NCBI RefSeq assembly: GCF_030690345.1
Contig: NZ_JAUYGV010000006.1
Span: 496,001 to 560,000 of the forward strand
Direction: 5' to 3'
DNA: 64,000 nucleotides
DNA from: Rheinheimera sp.
Lineage (GTDB): Bacteria; Pseudomonadota; Gammaproteobacteria; Enterobacterales; Alteromonadaceae
Part shown: one piece after another, positions 9,096-17,384 of the stretch
Layout: the number at the start of each line of letters is the position of its first letter
How positions within the stretch are numbered: the stretch's first letter is position 1
Translations under genes and position numbers: made by a program
The notes under the pieces: generated by a model
What the model was told of the DNA's origin: nothing
What the model saw: the letters and a program-made list of their open reading frames with translations, nothing else
The model's database searches: none

Positions 9096-9231
9096 AGGGT
9101 GCTCCGTCAACAATATTGGCGCAGCTTAACCCGGTTCAACTTTAGTTTCAAAAACGCCTTGCGGCCGCTTCGCAGCAAAATAGCCGCATGCTATGCTGCG
9201 CGCAATTAACAACACTGATAAGGATAAACCC

Positions 9232-10203
9232 ATGTTATTGGCTGTAGTCGCATTAATTGCCGGTTTGGCACTCTTGGTATGGAGCGCCGACCGTTTTGTC
9301 GATGGCGCGGCCGCAACCGCCCGTTACGCCGGTATGCCGCCGCTGTTAATCGGTATGATCATTGTTGGTTTTGGTACTTCAGCACCGGAAATGGTGGTAT
9401 CGGCGATGGCCGCGGCTGATGGCAATCCGGCGCTGGCGCTGGGTAATGCCTATGGCTCTAACATTACCAATATCGCGCTTATTCTTGGCCTGGTGGCACT
9501 GCTCAGCCCGATTGCCGTGCACTCCCAGGTGCTGCGCAAAGAGCTGCCGATTTTAATGCTGGTAACCTTATTTGCCGGCTGGTTGCTGTTTGATCATCAG
9601 CTCAACAGCTTCGACGCCTGGTGTTTGCTGGGAGTGTTTTTTGCGCTAATGGCCTGGTCAATCTGGCAGGGCATGCGTAACCCACAGGATGCGCTGGCCA
9701 CTGAAATGGACGAAGACCTGGCCGGTCAGCCAAAAATGACGTTAAAGCAGGCCATTATCTGGTTAGTGATCGGCCTGGTGTTGTTAATTATCGCCTCACG
9801 CATGCTGGTATACGGCGCAGTGTTTATTGCTCAGGGCCTGGGCGTCAGTGACCTGGTGATCGGCTTAACCGTAGTGGCAGTTGGTACCTCCTTGCCGGAG
9901 CTGGCATCGTCGTTAATTGCCATTAAAAAAGGCGAGCACGATATTGCGCTGGGTAACATTATCGGCTCTAACCTGTTTAATACGCTGGCGGTAGTGGGTA
10001 TTGCCGCCATGATAGAGCCAATGGCAGTGGATGCCGTGGTATTAACCCGCGACTGGACGCTGATGGCCGTGCTGACCGCAGCGGTATTTGTGATGGGCTA
10101 CGGCTATAAAAAGCAGGGCCGCATAAATCGCGTAGAAGGCGGCTTGTTGCTGGCAGTGTTTATCGGTTATACCGGTTATCTGATCAGCACCGTGATTGCT
10201 TAA
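9232..10203 (+). CDS. yrbG: Calcium/sodium antiporter, CaCA family (YrbG-like)
   Basis: A 323-residue inner-membrane cation exchanger with about ten helices. Both alpha repeats are visible: GFGTSAPEM near residue 45 and AVGTSLPEL near residue 220, each followed by GN(A/I)xGSN motifs (GNAYGSN, GNIIGSN). These glutamates and asparagines form the cation site in the CaCA family. The acidic stretch between repeats (TEMDEDLAG) is typical of the central loop. The start at 9232 follows TAAGGA; an upstream in-frame ATG at 9193 would add a non-hydrophobic extension. Confidence 0.9.
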   Translation: MLLAVVALIAGLALLVWSADRFVDGAAATARYAGMPPLLIGMIIVGFGTSAPEMVVSAMAAADGNPALALGNAYGSNITNIALILGLVALLSPIAVHSQVLRKELPILMLVTLFAGWLLFDHQLNSFDAWCLLGVFFALMAWSIWQGMRNPQDALATEMDEDLAGQPKMTLKQAIIWLVIGLVLLIIASRMLVYGAVFIAQGLGVSDLVIGLTVVAVGTSLPELASSLIAIKKGEHDIALGNIIGSNLFNTLAVVGIAAMIEPMAVDAVVLTRDWTLMAVLTAAVFVMGYGYKKQGRINRVEGGLLLAVFIGYTGYLISTVIA

Positions 10204-10213
10204 CGGCTGACGG

Positions 10214-12445
10214 ATGCCTCAGCCACGCCCGGAGCTTGATAGCAGCTACTACCTGCAGCACTTTAACGAGCTGCTGCAGTTTGTTACGCAGCATTATCAG
10301 GGCGTGTTAAGCGCCGATAGCAGCGGCTTTATCGAATATTTTTATCAGCTTAGCCACAGCGCACAGCAACTGCTGGTGCGCATGCTGAACCGCAAAGGCA
10401 GCGTATTTGCTGATATCGAGCTTAGTTATGCTGAAATCGGCGCCACTGCGCCGTTGCTGGATGAGTTAACACAAGCCGGTTTTATCGCACCGTTAACAGA
10501 GGCTGATCTGGCCGATTTTTGGCTGCGGCTAACCAAAGACACGCTGTGGCAATTGCTGCAGCTGGCGCAAGCCGAACTGGCGCAACCTACAGGCGCAAAA
10601 AAAAGCCAAACCAAACCGCAGCTGCTGGGCGCGGCGTTAAAGCTGCCGGTTAACTGGCTGGTGCTTATTAGCAAACTGCCGCAGCGCTATGTCGCGCTGC
10701 GCCGCCAGGATGCACTGAACTATATTTATTTCCTCTATTTTGGCCGCATTGAGGCCAATTTGTCGTTATTTACCCTGCGCGATCTCGGCATCCGCCAAAC
10801 CGGCCAGTTTAAGCAGCAGTTTAGCCCGCGTTTTACGGAAGCGGCGCAGGCACAGCTGGCGTATCAGCTGGCCAAAGCCAAACCGGCGATTATTGAGCTG
10901 GGCAAACAACTGAAAAAACAGTCGGATAAGGCAGAAACCTTGCTTAGCCAGTGGCTGCAGACGGTTATTGCCTGGCCGCAAACAGAAGATAACGCCTTAT
11001 TGCTTAAGCGCAGCGAGCGCTGCTATCAACTGGGTAAACTGGCTGAGCAATACCAACTTAATGAGCTGGCGATCTGCTTTTATCAACACAGCAACGGCTT
11101 TCCAGCCAGTGAGCGGCTGGCCCGGCTTTACGCCCAAACAGGCGACGAGCAACGGTGCCGGCAATATCTACAACAGTTATTGGATGACCCCAGCTGCGAT
11201 GAAGAATGGCTGTTTGCCGAGGATTTTTACCGGCGAAAATTTAGTCCCGGGCCCGGCGCTAAAGCTGCTAATAAACGCCGCTCGCAGCTTACGCAGCTAC
11301 TGCACGACGCGCCGCTGGTGGGGGTTGACGAGCTGTATCTGGGCAAAGCCGAGCAAGGCTTAATGGCACATTATGCCGCGCAGGGTTACACCGTATTTCA
11401 CACCGAGAACAACCTGTGGCTGGCGTTATTTGGCCTGTGGTTTTGGCATGAGTTGTTTGAGCATCAACACAGCAGCCTGCATAACCCGTTTGAACGCCGG
11501 CCACGTAATTTAGCTGCCGGCGGCTTTTATCAGCAGTTTGAAAGCGAGATAGAACACAAACTAAGCCAGCTGGCAGCGCCAGCTGCCGCCAGCACATTGC
11601 TTAGCGCTTTAACAGCGCATTACGGCAAAGCCAATAGTTTGTTTTACTGGCACAGCGATTTAGCTGAGCAATTGCTGCCGTTACTAAGCTTTGCGCCGAA
11701 AAAGACCGATGGCAGCAGTGCTTTGGCGGCAATACTGCGCGCCATGGCGCAGGATTTTCCCCGCCATAGTAGCGGTTACCCGGATTTACTGCTGATTAAA
11801 GAAAACCAGCTGGAGTTTATTGAAGTAAAGGCGCCGGGCGATAAAATACAACGGCATCAGTTAGCCCGGCTGTTAGCACTGAATAATGCCGGCTTTAACG
11901 CGCGGATAGAAAAACTGCAGTGGATAGCCGACCCCAACCGGCTTTACGTGGTGCTGGATGTGGAAACCACCGGCGGCAAAGCCGGCACAGATCGTGTAAT
12001 CGAAATCGGCGCGGTAAAAGTGCAGGCCGGTGAGGTGTTGGATACCTTCAGCACCTTACTAAACCCGGGCCGTTATATTCCGTCCTTTATTACCCGGCTA
12101 ACCGGTATCAATAGCAGTATGGTGGCTGACGCGCCCGGGTTTGCTGATATTGCCGGCCAGCTCGCCGAATTCCTGCAAGGCGCAGTCTTCGTTGCCCACA
12201 ACGCCAAGTTCGATTACGGCTTTATCCGCGCCGAATTTGCCCGCTTAGAGCAGCCGTTTGATATGCCGCAGCTGTGTACTGTAGTTAATATGCGCCGTTA
12301 TTACCCGGGGCTGGCATCTTACAGCCTGGGCAATCTGTGCACGGAGTTTGAGATTAAACTCACCAACCACCACCGCGCGCTGGATGATGCCACGGCTACG
12401 GTGGAGTTGTTAAAGCTGATTAATGCCAAACGGCAGCTGTTGTAG
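10214..12445 (+). CDS. FAN1-type VRR-NUC nuclease fused to a C-terminal DEDDh 3'-5' exonuclease
   Basis: A 743-residue protein. Residues about 1-560 match bacterial FAN1: a helical N-terminal DNA-binding region, a TPR-like middle (around residues 255-320, SERCYQLGKLAEQY), and a C-terminal VRR-NUC active site with GYPD at 521-524 and EVK at 537-539. FAN1 is a structure-specific 5' flap nuclease that acts on interstrand crosslinks. Residues about 578-743 are a complete DnaQ-like exonuclease: LDVETT with Asp582 and Glu584 (ExoI), HNAKFD ending at Asp667 (ExoII) and HHRALDDA (ExoIII). Joining both in one chain would couple flap incision to 3'-5' resection. The gene starts 10 bp after the antiporter. 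Confidence 0.88.
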   Translation: MPQPRPELDSSYYLQHFNELLQFVTQHYQGVLSADSSGFIEYFYQLSHSAQQLLVRMLNRKGSVFADIELSYAEIGATAPLLDELTQAGFIAPLTEADLADFWLRLTKDTLWQLLQLAQAELAQPTGAKKSQTKPQLLGAALKLPVNWLVLISKLPQRYVALRRQDALNYIYFLYFGRIEANLSLFTLRDLGIRQTGQFKQQFSPRFTEAAQAQLAYQLAKAKPAIIELGKQLKKQSDKAETLLSQWLQTVIAWPQTEDNALLLKRSERCYQLGKLAEQYQLNELAICFYQHSNGFPASERLARLYAQTGDEQRCRQYLQQLLDDPSCDEEWLFAEDFYRRKFSPGPGAKAANKRRSQLTQLLHDAPLVGVDELYLGKAEQGLMAHYAAQGYTVFHTENNLWLALFGLWFWHELFEHQHSSLHNPFERRPRNLAAGGFYQQFESEIEHKLSQLAAPAAASTLLSALTAHYGKANSLFYWHSDLAEQLLPLLSFAPKKTDGSSALAAILRAMAQDFPRHSSGYPDLLLIKENQLEFIEVKAPGDKIQRHQLARLLALNNAGFNARIEKLQWIADPNRLYVVLDVETTGGKAGTDRVIEIGAVKVQAGEVLDTFSTLLNPGRYIPSFITRLTGINSSMVADAPGFADIAGQLAEFLQGAVFVAHNAKFDYGFIRAEFARLEQPFDMPQLCTVVNMRRYYPGLASYSLGNLCTEFEIKLTNHHRALDDATATVELLKLINAKRQLL

Positions 12446-12475
12446 GCCATTAGCGGCAAAGTTAAAGGAGGGAGT

Positions 12476-13129
12476 GTGAACCCGGAGTTCTGGCAGGAAA
12501 AATGGCAAAAAAGAGAAATTGCCTTTCATCAGGCGGCGGCCAACCCTTTGCTGGTCAGTTGGTTTAATCAGCTGGCCCTCGCGCCCGGTGCTACCATTTT
12601 TCTGCCACTGTGCGGTAAAAGCCTCGATATACACTGGCTACTGGCGCAGGGTTATTCGGTCGTTGGCGCCGAGTTAAGCGAAATGGCAGTGCAAGAACTG
12701 TTCGCTGAGCTGGGGCTAACACCCAGCATTAGTAGCGTGGGTAACTTGCGACTTTATCAAGCTGACAAGCTGCAGGTGTTTGTCGGCGATATTTTTCAGT
12801 TATCAAAACACCCCCTCGGCCCAGTTGCCGCCATCTATGACCGCGCAGCGCTGGTAGCCTTACCGGACGCTATGCGACAGCGCTATGCGCAACACCTTAT
12901 AACCATCAGCCAACGTGCGCCACAACTGGTTATTTGTTTTGAGTATGATCAAGCGCAGCTTGCAGGGCCGCCGTTTTCTGTTGATAGCCTGGAGATGCAT
13001 AAACTCTACAGCAAGGTTTACAGCCTTAACTGCCTGGAAATACGTGAAGTACCCGGTGGGCTAAAACGAAAGTGCCAAGCTACTGAGATCGGTTGGCTGT
13101 TAACACTAATAAAGTCAGAGCAAAATTAA
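12476..13129 (+). CDS. tpm: Thiopurine S-methyltransferase
   Basis: A 217-residue SAM-dependent methyltransferase matching bacterial TPMT in length and motifs: the N-terminal MNPEFWQEKW, the SAM-binding FLPLCGKSLDIHWL, and VVGAELSEMAV with the acidic residue that holds the SAM ribose. Bacterial members methylate thiols and can methylate tellurite or selenite. It starts with GTG at 12476 behind an extended AAAGGAGGGA. It sits between the intact FAN1-exonuclease gene and a decayed copy of that gene's 3' end. Confidence 0.92.
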   Translation: MNPEFWQEKWQKREIAFHQAAANPLLVSWFNQLALAPGATIFLPLCGKSLDIHWLLAQGYSVVGAELSEMAVQELFAELGLTPSISSVGNLRLYQADKLQVFVGDIFQLSKHPLGPVAAIYDRAALVALPDAMRQRYAQHLITISQRAPQLVICFEYDQAQLAGPPFSVDSLEMHKLYSKVYSLNCLEIREVPGGLKRKCQATEIGWLLTLIKSEQN

Positions 13130-13134
13130 ATTCA

Positions 13135-13228
13135 GGGCTGGCGTTTTATAGCTTGGCCAAGCTGTGCACCCCATTGGATAGCGCCACGGCAACGGCGGAA
13201 TTGTTGAAGCTGATTAATGGCAGGTGCT
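13135..13228 (+). pseudogene. Relic of a DEDDh exonuclease C-terminus, homologous to the end of the FAN1-exonuclease gene
   Basis: Translated in one frame, this stretch gives GLAFYSLAKLCT, then LDSATATAELLKLING. It aligns with GLASYSLGNLCT and LDDATATVELLKLINA near the end of the gene at 10214-12445. About 13 residues, including the HH of the ExoIII motif, are deleted between the two blocks. There is no start codon or catalytic site. It therefore looks like the remnant of a diverged second copy, now separated from the intact one by tpm. Confidence 0.75.
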
Positions 13229-13314
13229 GTACGCCAGAGCTTGCAACAAAATAAAACTGCTTGATTTGTATTCAATTAGCGCCATAGACTGGATGAAATT
13301 TTAGAACTTTCGGG

Positions 13315-13365
13315 ATCTAAAACACGCAACTCGCGGGCTTTGATCCTTCGAGTAAGCTGTTAGAT
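13315..13365 (+). other. Possible degenerate integron attC site
   Basis: GTTAGAT at 13359-13365 fits the GTTRRRY core of an attC right end, and ATCTAAA at 13315-13321 is one base from the matching RYYYAAC left end. ACTCG and CGAGT inside can pair. It would be the left border of the next cassette, whose start codon lies 24 bp downstream. It is shorter and less regular than the site at 13725. Confidence 0.4.
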
Positions 13366-13383
13366 GCCTCAAGAGATATCTCC

Positions 13384-13719
13384 ATGGAATACATAAACTG
13401 GATTCAGCGCGAGTGGAACAATATTGCTAACGCTCCATTTATTTACGCAGTCACTATAGTCATTGCAGTTTTTGCGACCGTGATTATAACAAAATCTATA
13501 CTTGGCGGAGAAGCTGCCGCAGCCAAAGAGAGAAGTGAGTATTTAAAGCAAAAAATCACTGATCTCGAAGGAGAGAAATCAGCCCTAATGTCTAAGCTGG
13601 AGTCTTATGGTGAAGACATTATTAAGGTGAAAGAAGAACTCAGCGCCATGCCTAGAATTCATGTCAGCAGCTCAGAGCCGGAAAACTCAAAAGAAGGTGA
13701 CATTTGGATTAAAACTTAA
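13384..13719 (+). CDS. Integron-cassette-like gene: small membrane-anchored coiled-coil protein
   Basis: A 111-residue hypothetical protein: one membrane segment at about residues 18-40, then an alanine- and charge-rich helix (about 43-92, AAAAKERSEYLKQKI) that looks like a coiled coil, and a short tail ending DIWIKT. The gene is richer in A and T than its core neighbours. It stops five bases before a well-formed attC site and starts shortly after a GTTRRRY core, the layout of a mobile gene cassette. No function is recognised. Confidence 0.65.
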   Translation: MEYINWIQREWNNIANAPFIYAVTIVIAVFATVIITKSILGGEAAAAKERSEYLKQKITDLEGEKSALMSKLESYGEDIIKVKEELSAMPRIHVSSSEPENSKEGDIWIKT

Positions 13720-13724
13720 GCGAC

Positions 13725-13801
13725 ATCTAACAATGCGCTTAAATCGCTCACTTCGTTCGCTGGGATCGGCTAAAGCCGGCCCCTTAGCTTAATCGTTAGG
13801 C
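13725..13801 (+). other. Integron attC recombination site
   Basis: The 77-bp site begins ATCTAAC (RYYYAAC) and ends GTTAGGC (GTTRRRY). The ends pair as inverted repeats. Inside, GCTTAA near the left end faces TTAGC near the right end with one unpaired T, the extrahelical base known to orient attC recombination. The centre has further pairing potential (GGC/GCC). This is established attC architecture. No integron integrase gene is in the window. Confidence 0.85.
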
Positions 13802-13820
13802 ATAAAAGACTGTTATTGCT

Positions 13821-14834
13821 ATGACCATATTTCTGCTAGTCATCGGGCTTTCTCTCATTTACGTAGGAGTTTTTCTCTACGAAGACGAAGAGGCATCAAT
13901 GCAAAATAAGCTCGAGGAATGGTGGATACGCATAGCTGATTCATCGAAGAATCCCAAACGACACAATGTTTTCGTTTCCCAGTCAGCGGGATCGATGTTG
14001 CAGCTGTTCAATTCCGTTCTTGGGTCGAAAGCAATATCAACTCAATTAGTCTGGGTTTCTGCAATGTATAGTGCTGCGGCTAGTCACGCCGTCTATCTAT
14101 ACCTAAATGTAAATCTGGTATCGCTAACTTGGAACAAACTTACTCTAAATTTTGGACCAGCTGATATAGAGTTTCGAGGGCGAGCGCTTTTTACGATAGC
14201 TCTATGTATAACTTTGGGAACATTGTATTGGAGGCGTTTAACATTTCGTAGAGACAGTTGGTGGTTGATAATGATAGGTATATTAGTTCCATCTTTTGTC
14301 TTGCCTTTGGTGCCGTATACAATTACTGGTGGTTTGCGGTTAGCACTTGTATTGTTGTTTGCGACGCTTTGCGGTATGTCCTCAATAATTGTTACGCGCA
14401 CTTTACTGGCGATCACATCAGAGACAGAATCAACTGTGAGGCAACTAGGTGCTCTAGCGGTAAACGCTTTATTTGTATTGCTCTTCGTAATGGCACCAGC
14501 ACTCCTAATTTTCGTTCCATATGAATGGCGGCACACTTGGGTTTCTAGTGAGTTTTGGGTATTTGGCTGGGCAGATCTGGCATTTGCAAATACCATTACG
14601 GCGATACCTGCTGCGTTTTACATCACACTTTGCATTGTTCTTCTGACGCATCGATTGGTCTGGCCACTTATCGAAAGACCAATTTATGCGTTGCAAAGAC
14701 TTGGGATTTTTAAGTATCGGAAAAGCATTGCTCTGAGTGGCGCTGCACTGATTGGCTGGGGTATGTTAGGCGATGTATCCGTACTGGCTGATTGGTTGCC
14801 ACAACCCCTTTCAACGCTACTAAACTTGAAATAA
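13821..14834 (+). CDS. Hypothetical polytopic membrane protein, probable second gene cassette
   Basis: A 337-residue protein with a hydrophobic N-terminus, a soluble charged part (about residues 20-75, EEASMQNKLEEWW) and about six to seven further membrane segments from residue 75 to the end. It starts 20 bp after the attC core at 13795-13801, as the next cassette of an array would. No catalytic motif or family was recognised. Base composition is lower in G+C than the flanking core genes. No clear attC was found after its stop, so its right border is uncertain. Confidence 0.65.
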   Translation: MTIFLLVIGLSLIYVGVFLYEDEEASMQNKLEEWWIRIADSSKNPKRHNVFVSQSAGSMLQLFNSVLGSKAISTQLVWVSAMYSAAASHAVYLYLNVNLVSLTWNKLTLNFGPADIEFRGRALFTIALCITLGTLYWRRLTFRRDSWWLIMIGILVPSFVLPLVPYTITGGLRLALVLLFATLCGMSSIIVTRTLLAITSETESTVRQLGALAVNALFVLLFVMAPALLIFVPYEWRHTWVSSEFWVFGWADLAFANTITAIPAAFYITLCIVLLTHRLVWPLIERPIYALQRLGIFKYRKSIALSGAALIGWGMLGDVSVLADWLPQPLSTLLNLK

Positions 14835-15194
14835 CAATTGGCAATCAATGTCCGAAAAGGGGGCGGAGACAATTAGAGGTATATCGGGCTAATTCACTAT
14901 ATTTCGGTGGTTGGCAAAAAATGGCGATTATTAGCTCCGTCACCTTTTTCAGCGAGTTATGTTAAGCAAGCAAGATTGAATCGCCACCACTAAACTAGAC
15001 ACTTCCCAGCCGTTATTGAGAACGGTTTTCATACTCCTCCAGTTATATTAAGGTAGAACGGTATCAATACGACTGTAACTGCAGTTGCTATCAAGGTGAT
15101 AAGCAGAGTAATAAACGGGGGCAGATAAAAATTAAATTCCGATGAGGTATCAGATTTAATCTTTATCTGGCTCTAAGAATTAAGGAAGTGGAAA
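14835..15194. other. Intergenic A+T-rich region with one terminator-like hairpin
   Basis: No supported gene lies here. The one structure seen is CCGTT-ATTGAG-AACGG at 15010-15025 followed by TTTTC, a weak candidate Rho-independent terminator for the upstream gene. A core-like GTTATGT near 14956 does not fit the GTTRRRY consensus and has no clear partner. Confidence 0.4.
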
Positions 15195-16001
15195 TTGTCC
15201 AATATGTTAGAAACGCAGCAACTAGATTTTGAAATTAGTGAGCTGTTTGCGAGCGTAGATATTCAGCTGGCCGAGTCGATGAAGACTTCTAAGTGCCAAC
15301 ATACGTTAATACATTTGTATGGGTTGGTTGCTTCTTGTGAAGCAATTAAAAACGGCATCGCTGATGCATATGAATCACACAATGTTTACGTTTCTAAATC
15401 ACTGTTAAGGGTTCTGGTAGAGCACTTTTTGCGCTTCAATTATCTTTTTCTCTCCTATATTCAAAACAGTTCAGATGCTACAGCTAGAGAGTTTTCTGAA
15501 TTTTGTACTTTGAAAGAAGAGATGGATAGCATAAAAGCCAACAATTTTAAGAATAAAATGCTCGGTGTTGCTGAAGTAAATTTGAATAGTGCTCTTAGAG
15601 CCAAGTTTCCGCATGCAGGGGATTTATCTAACAGGAGAATTAGCAAAATCTCTGAAAAGTGGGCGTACAAGAACATCGTTGATCTCGTATCAACGTTTGA
15701 TATCGACCAAGCCGCGAATATGTCCTCATTTCTTGCTGGTTTAGTTCCGCTTTATTCTGAACTATCTTCATTTGTACATGGTGGAATTAATGCCGCTAAT
15801 TATGTTAGGTGCTTAACTGCAAATGACCAAGAACAAATAATAATTAGTGACGATTATCGTAGTGCCTGCAGGATTGCTGGGTTCACCAAAGTATTTTCTA
15901 CCATGATTGCTGCGCAATCCAATGCTAGTTTGCTTCCTATCGTTCTGCAGTTGAATAAACTAATGGAACAGCTTAAATCTGGCGCGAGAGCAGGAGAATA
16001 G
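15195..16001 (+). CDS. Hypothetical protein, DUF5677-like
   Basis: A 268-residue mainly helical soluble protein. The pattern LLRVLVEHFLRFNYLF near residues 71-86 and the later SELSSFVHGG block (about residue 190) recall DUF5677-type HEPN-like proteins, a family of unknown activity often found in accessory regions. The match is by eye and weak. TTG at 15195 is the likely start because AAGGAAG lies 8 bp upstream; an ATG at 15204 is an alternative. The gene is A+T-rich like the cassette genes before it. Confidence 0.55.
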   Translation: MSNMLETQQLDFEISELFASVDIQLAESMKTSKCQHTLIHLYGLVASCEAIKNGIADAYESHNVYVSKSLLRVLVEHFLRFNYLFLSYIQNSSDATAREFSEFCTLKEEMDSIKANNFKNKMLGVAEVNLNSALRAKFPHAGDLSNRRISKISEKWAYKNIVDLVSTFDIDQAANMSSFLAGLVPLYSELSSFVHGGINAANYVRCLTANDQEQIIISDDYRSACRIAGFTKVFSTMIAAQSNASLLPIVLQLNKLMEQLKSGARAGE

Positions 16002-16013
16002 GAGAATATGGAG

Positions 16014-16042
16014 TCGTAGCTATTAATAGGTAATAGCTACGA
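16014..16042. terminator. 12-bp perfect hairpin between convergent genes
   Basis: TCGTAGCTATTA and its exact reverse complement TAATAGCTACGA flank a 5-base loop (ATAGG). It lies between the convergent DUF5677-like and metallo-beta-lactamase genes. There is no U-tract, so a Rho-independent terminator is only one option; it could mark the edge of the accessory block. Confidence 0.45.
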
Positions 16043-16055
16043 GTTAGCTACTACC

Positions 16056-16967
16056 TTACTGCGCTGTTTCTTCTGTTAAACGCTGTTGCAGCCGCTGCTT
16101 TACTGCCTGTGAATACATCACACAGCCGTTAGCATCGGTTAAACCCGTGCTGCTTTGCAGCCGCGTGCGCATATCACTGGCCGACGGGTGGGGCGTAAGC
16201 AGTATTTGGCACTCCAGCGCCGCCAGTTTATCAAGCCCGGCGCGGTATGCTTTTAAGTAACTAAGATGCTGGCTAAAACGGTAACTGTCGCTGCTAACCG
16301 GCGATAAGCTGTCGGCATACACCAGCACCTGACACTGATGCGCTTCACAACTGGTCCACTGCCAGCTTAAGGCGCCGGGAGTATGCCCGGGCGTTGCCAC
16401 CGGCAGCAGGCTTAGCTTGCCTAAGGTAACCGGTTGGCCTGCTGTAACCAGGCCATCTACCCTAACGGCCGGGAATGGCTCGTGCATACCGGCTTGCGGA
16501 TCGGCAGCATCTACCACACCACTGCTTAACACCGGCGCTGCGACAGGCGATGCCAACAGCCTGGCGCCGCTAAGTTGCTGCAGCTGCGCTAAACCGGCAA
16601 CATGGTCGAAGTGCTCATGGCTTTGCAGCAGCAATTTGACATCACGCAGTGAAAAGCCAAGCGTACGGATATTGGCGGCGATGACCTCTGCACCGGCTGC
16701 GGTGGCGCCATCGATCAGAATATGGCCGCTCTCACCGGTGATCAGGATAGCGCTGATGCCACAGGTACCGACATAGTAAGTGTTGCCATAAATTTGATAC
16801 GGCGGCCCGGCTTTGTCCCACTTATCCCAGTCGGTACAGCTGTTAACCCAGTCACTTGCCGGTGGGGCGGGCGGCGTTACCGTTGCTGTGCTGCAACCGG
16901 CCAGCACGGCAGTAAAGCTTAATATGCTGACAAATGAAAAATAGTGAAAACGTTTAACCAGGGGCAT
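16056..16967 (-). CDS. Subclass B3 metallo-beta-lactamase, predicted lipoprotein
   Basis: A 303-residue protein with a lipobox (VLAGC, Cys25), so it is likely exported and lipid-anchored rather than a free periplasmic enzyme. The zinc ligands of a B3 enzyme are all present: HEHFDH with His117, His119, Asp121 and His122, then His195 in TPGHTPGAL and His260 in LTPHPSAS. B3 enzymes hydrolyse penicillins, cephalosporins and carbapenems; activity here is predicted, not shown. The usual DHAGG after the first motif is DHVAG. The ATG at 16967 is preferred over a longer frame to 17036 because the signal sequence starts there and TAAGG precedes it. No mobile element is linked, which suggests an intrinsic gene. 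Confidence 0.85.
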   Translation of the reverse strand: MPLVKRFHYFSFVSILSFTAVLAGCSTATVTPPAPPASDWVNSCTDWDKWDKAGPPYQIYGNTYYVGTCGISAILITGESGHILIDGATAAGAEVIAANIRTLGFSLRDVKLLLQSHEHFDHVAGLAQLQQLSGARLLASPVAAPVLSSGVVDAADPQAGMHEPFPAVRVDGLVTAGQPVTLGKLSLLPVATPGHTPGALSWQWTSCEAHQCQVLVYADSLSPVSSDSYRFSQHLSYLKAYRAGLDKLAALECQILLTPHPSASDMRTRLQSSTGLTDANGCVMYSQAVKQRLQQRLTEETAQ

Positions 16968-17291
16968 AACCGGCGCCTTACTATGTGGCGGTGCATCGAA
17001 GATACGCCGCCGTGGCAAATTTAATGCGCCAAACATTAGCGGGCTTTAATCCGCTTTACAACCACGTGCAGGTTCGTGAAGGCAGAAATTGAATCAACAG
17101 GAGCAGTGTTATTGATTTGGCATAGAGAACGTTACCAGCGGAAATATCAATGTCACTGGCACATCGATTGGGAACAGCTTATCGCCGCCGCTGTCACTGA
17201 GACACAGACCGCTTTTATACCAGCCAGCGCTCATGAGGCAGTGGTTGTTATATTTTATTACAAACCAATCGATTTTTTTTAAACTAATCGC
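16968..17291. other. Intergenic region without a supported gene
   Basis: A 68-codon GTG-initiated frame at 17076-17282 has no ribosome binding site and no recognisable product, so it is not called. The right end carries an A+T-rich stretch leading into the promoter/operator of the next gene pair. Confidence 0.4.
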
Positions 17292-17358
17292 TTGATTAAT
17301 TGATACCCTGAGGTATCATATGGTAGCTCTGGGTTTCAAGTGAGGCGCCAGGGTATCA
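17292..17358 (+). promoter_or_regulatory. Promoter with palindromic operator for the membrane-protein/XRE pair
   Basis: TGATACC-CTGA-GGTATCA at 17301-17318 is a perfect 7-bp inverted repeat, and a third half-site GGTATCA lies 40 bp downstream at 17352-17358. A possible promoter, TTGATT (17292-17297) and TATCAT (17314-17319) with a 16-bp spacer, is overlapped by the palindrome. The downstream XRE repressor is the obvious candidate to bind it and autoregulate. Confidence 0.5.
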
Positions 17359-17384
17359 TTGATGTGTACTTGAGGAGTCTATCC

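Noticed and set aside
14940..14965. GTTATGT as a third integron core site
   Set aside because: It does not fit GTTRRRY and no RYYYAAC partner with inverted-repeat pairing was found on the left.
17076..17282. 68-codon GTG frame upstream of the membrane/XRE pair
   Set aside because: No ribosome binding site, odd composition and no similarity recognised.
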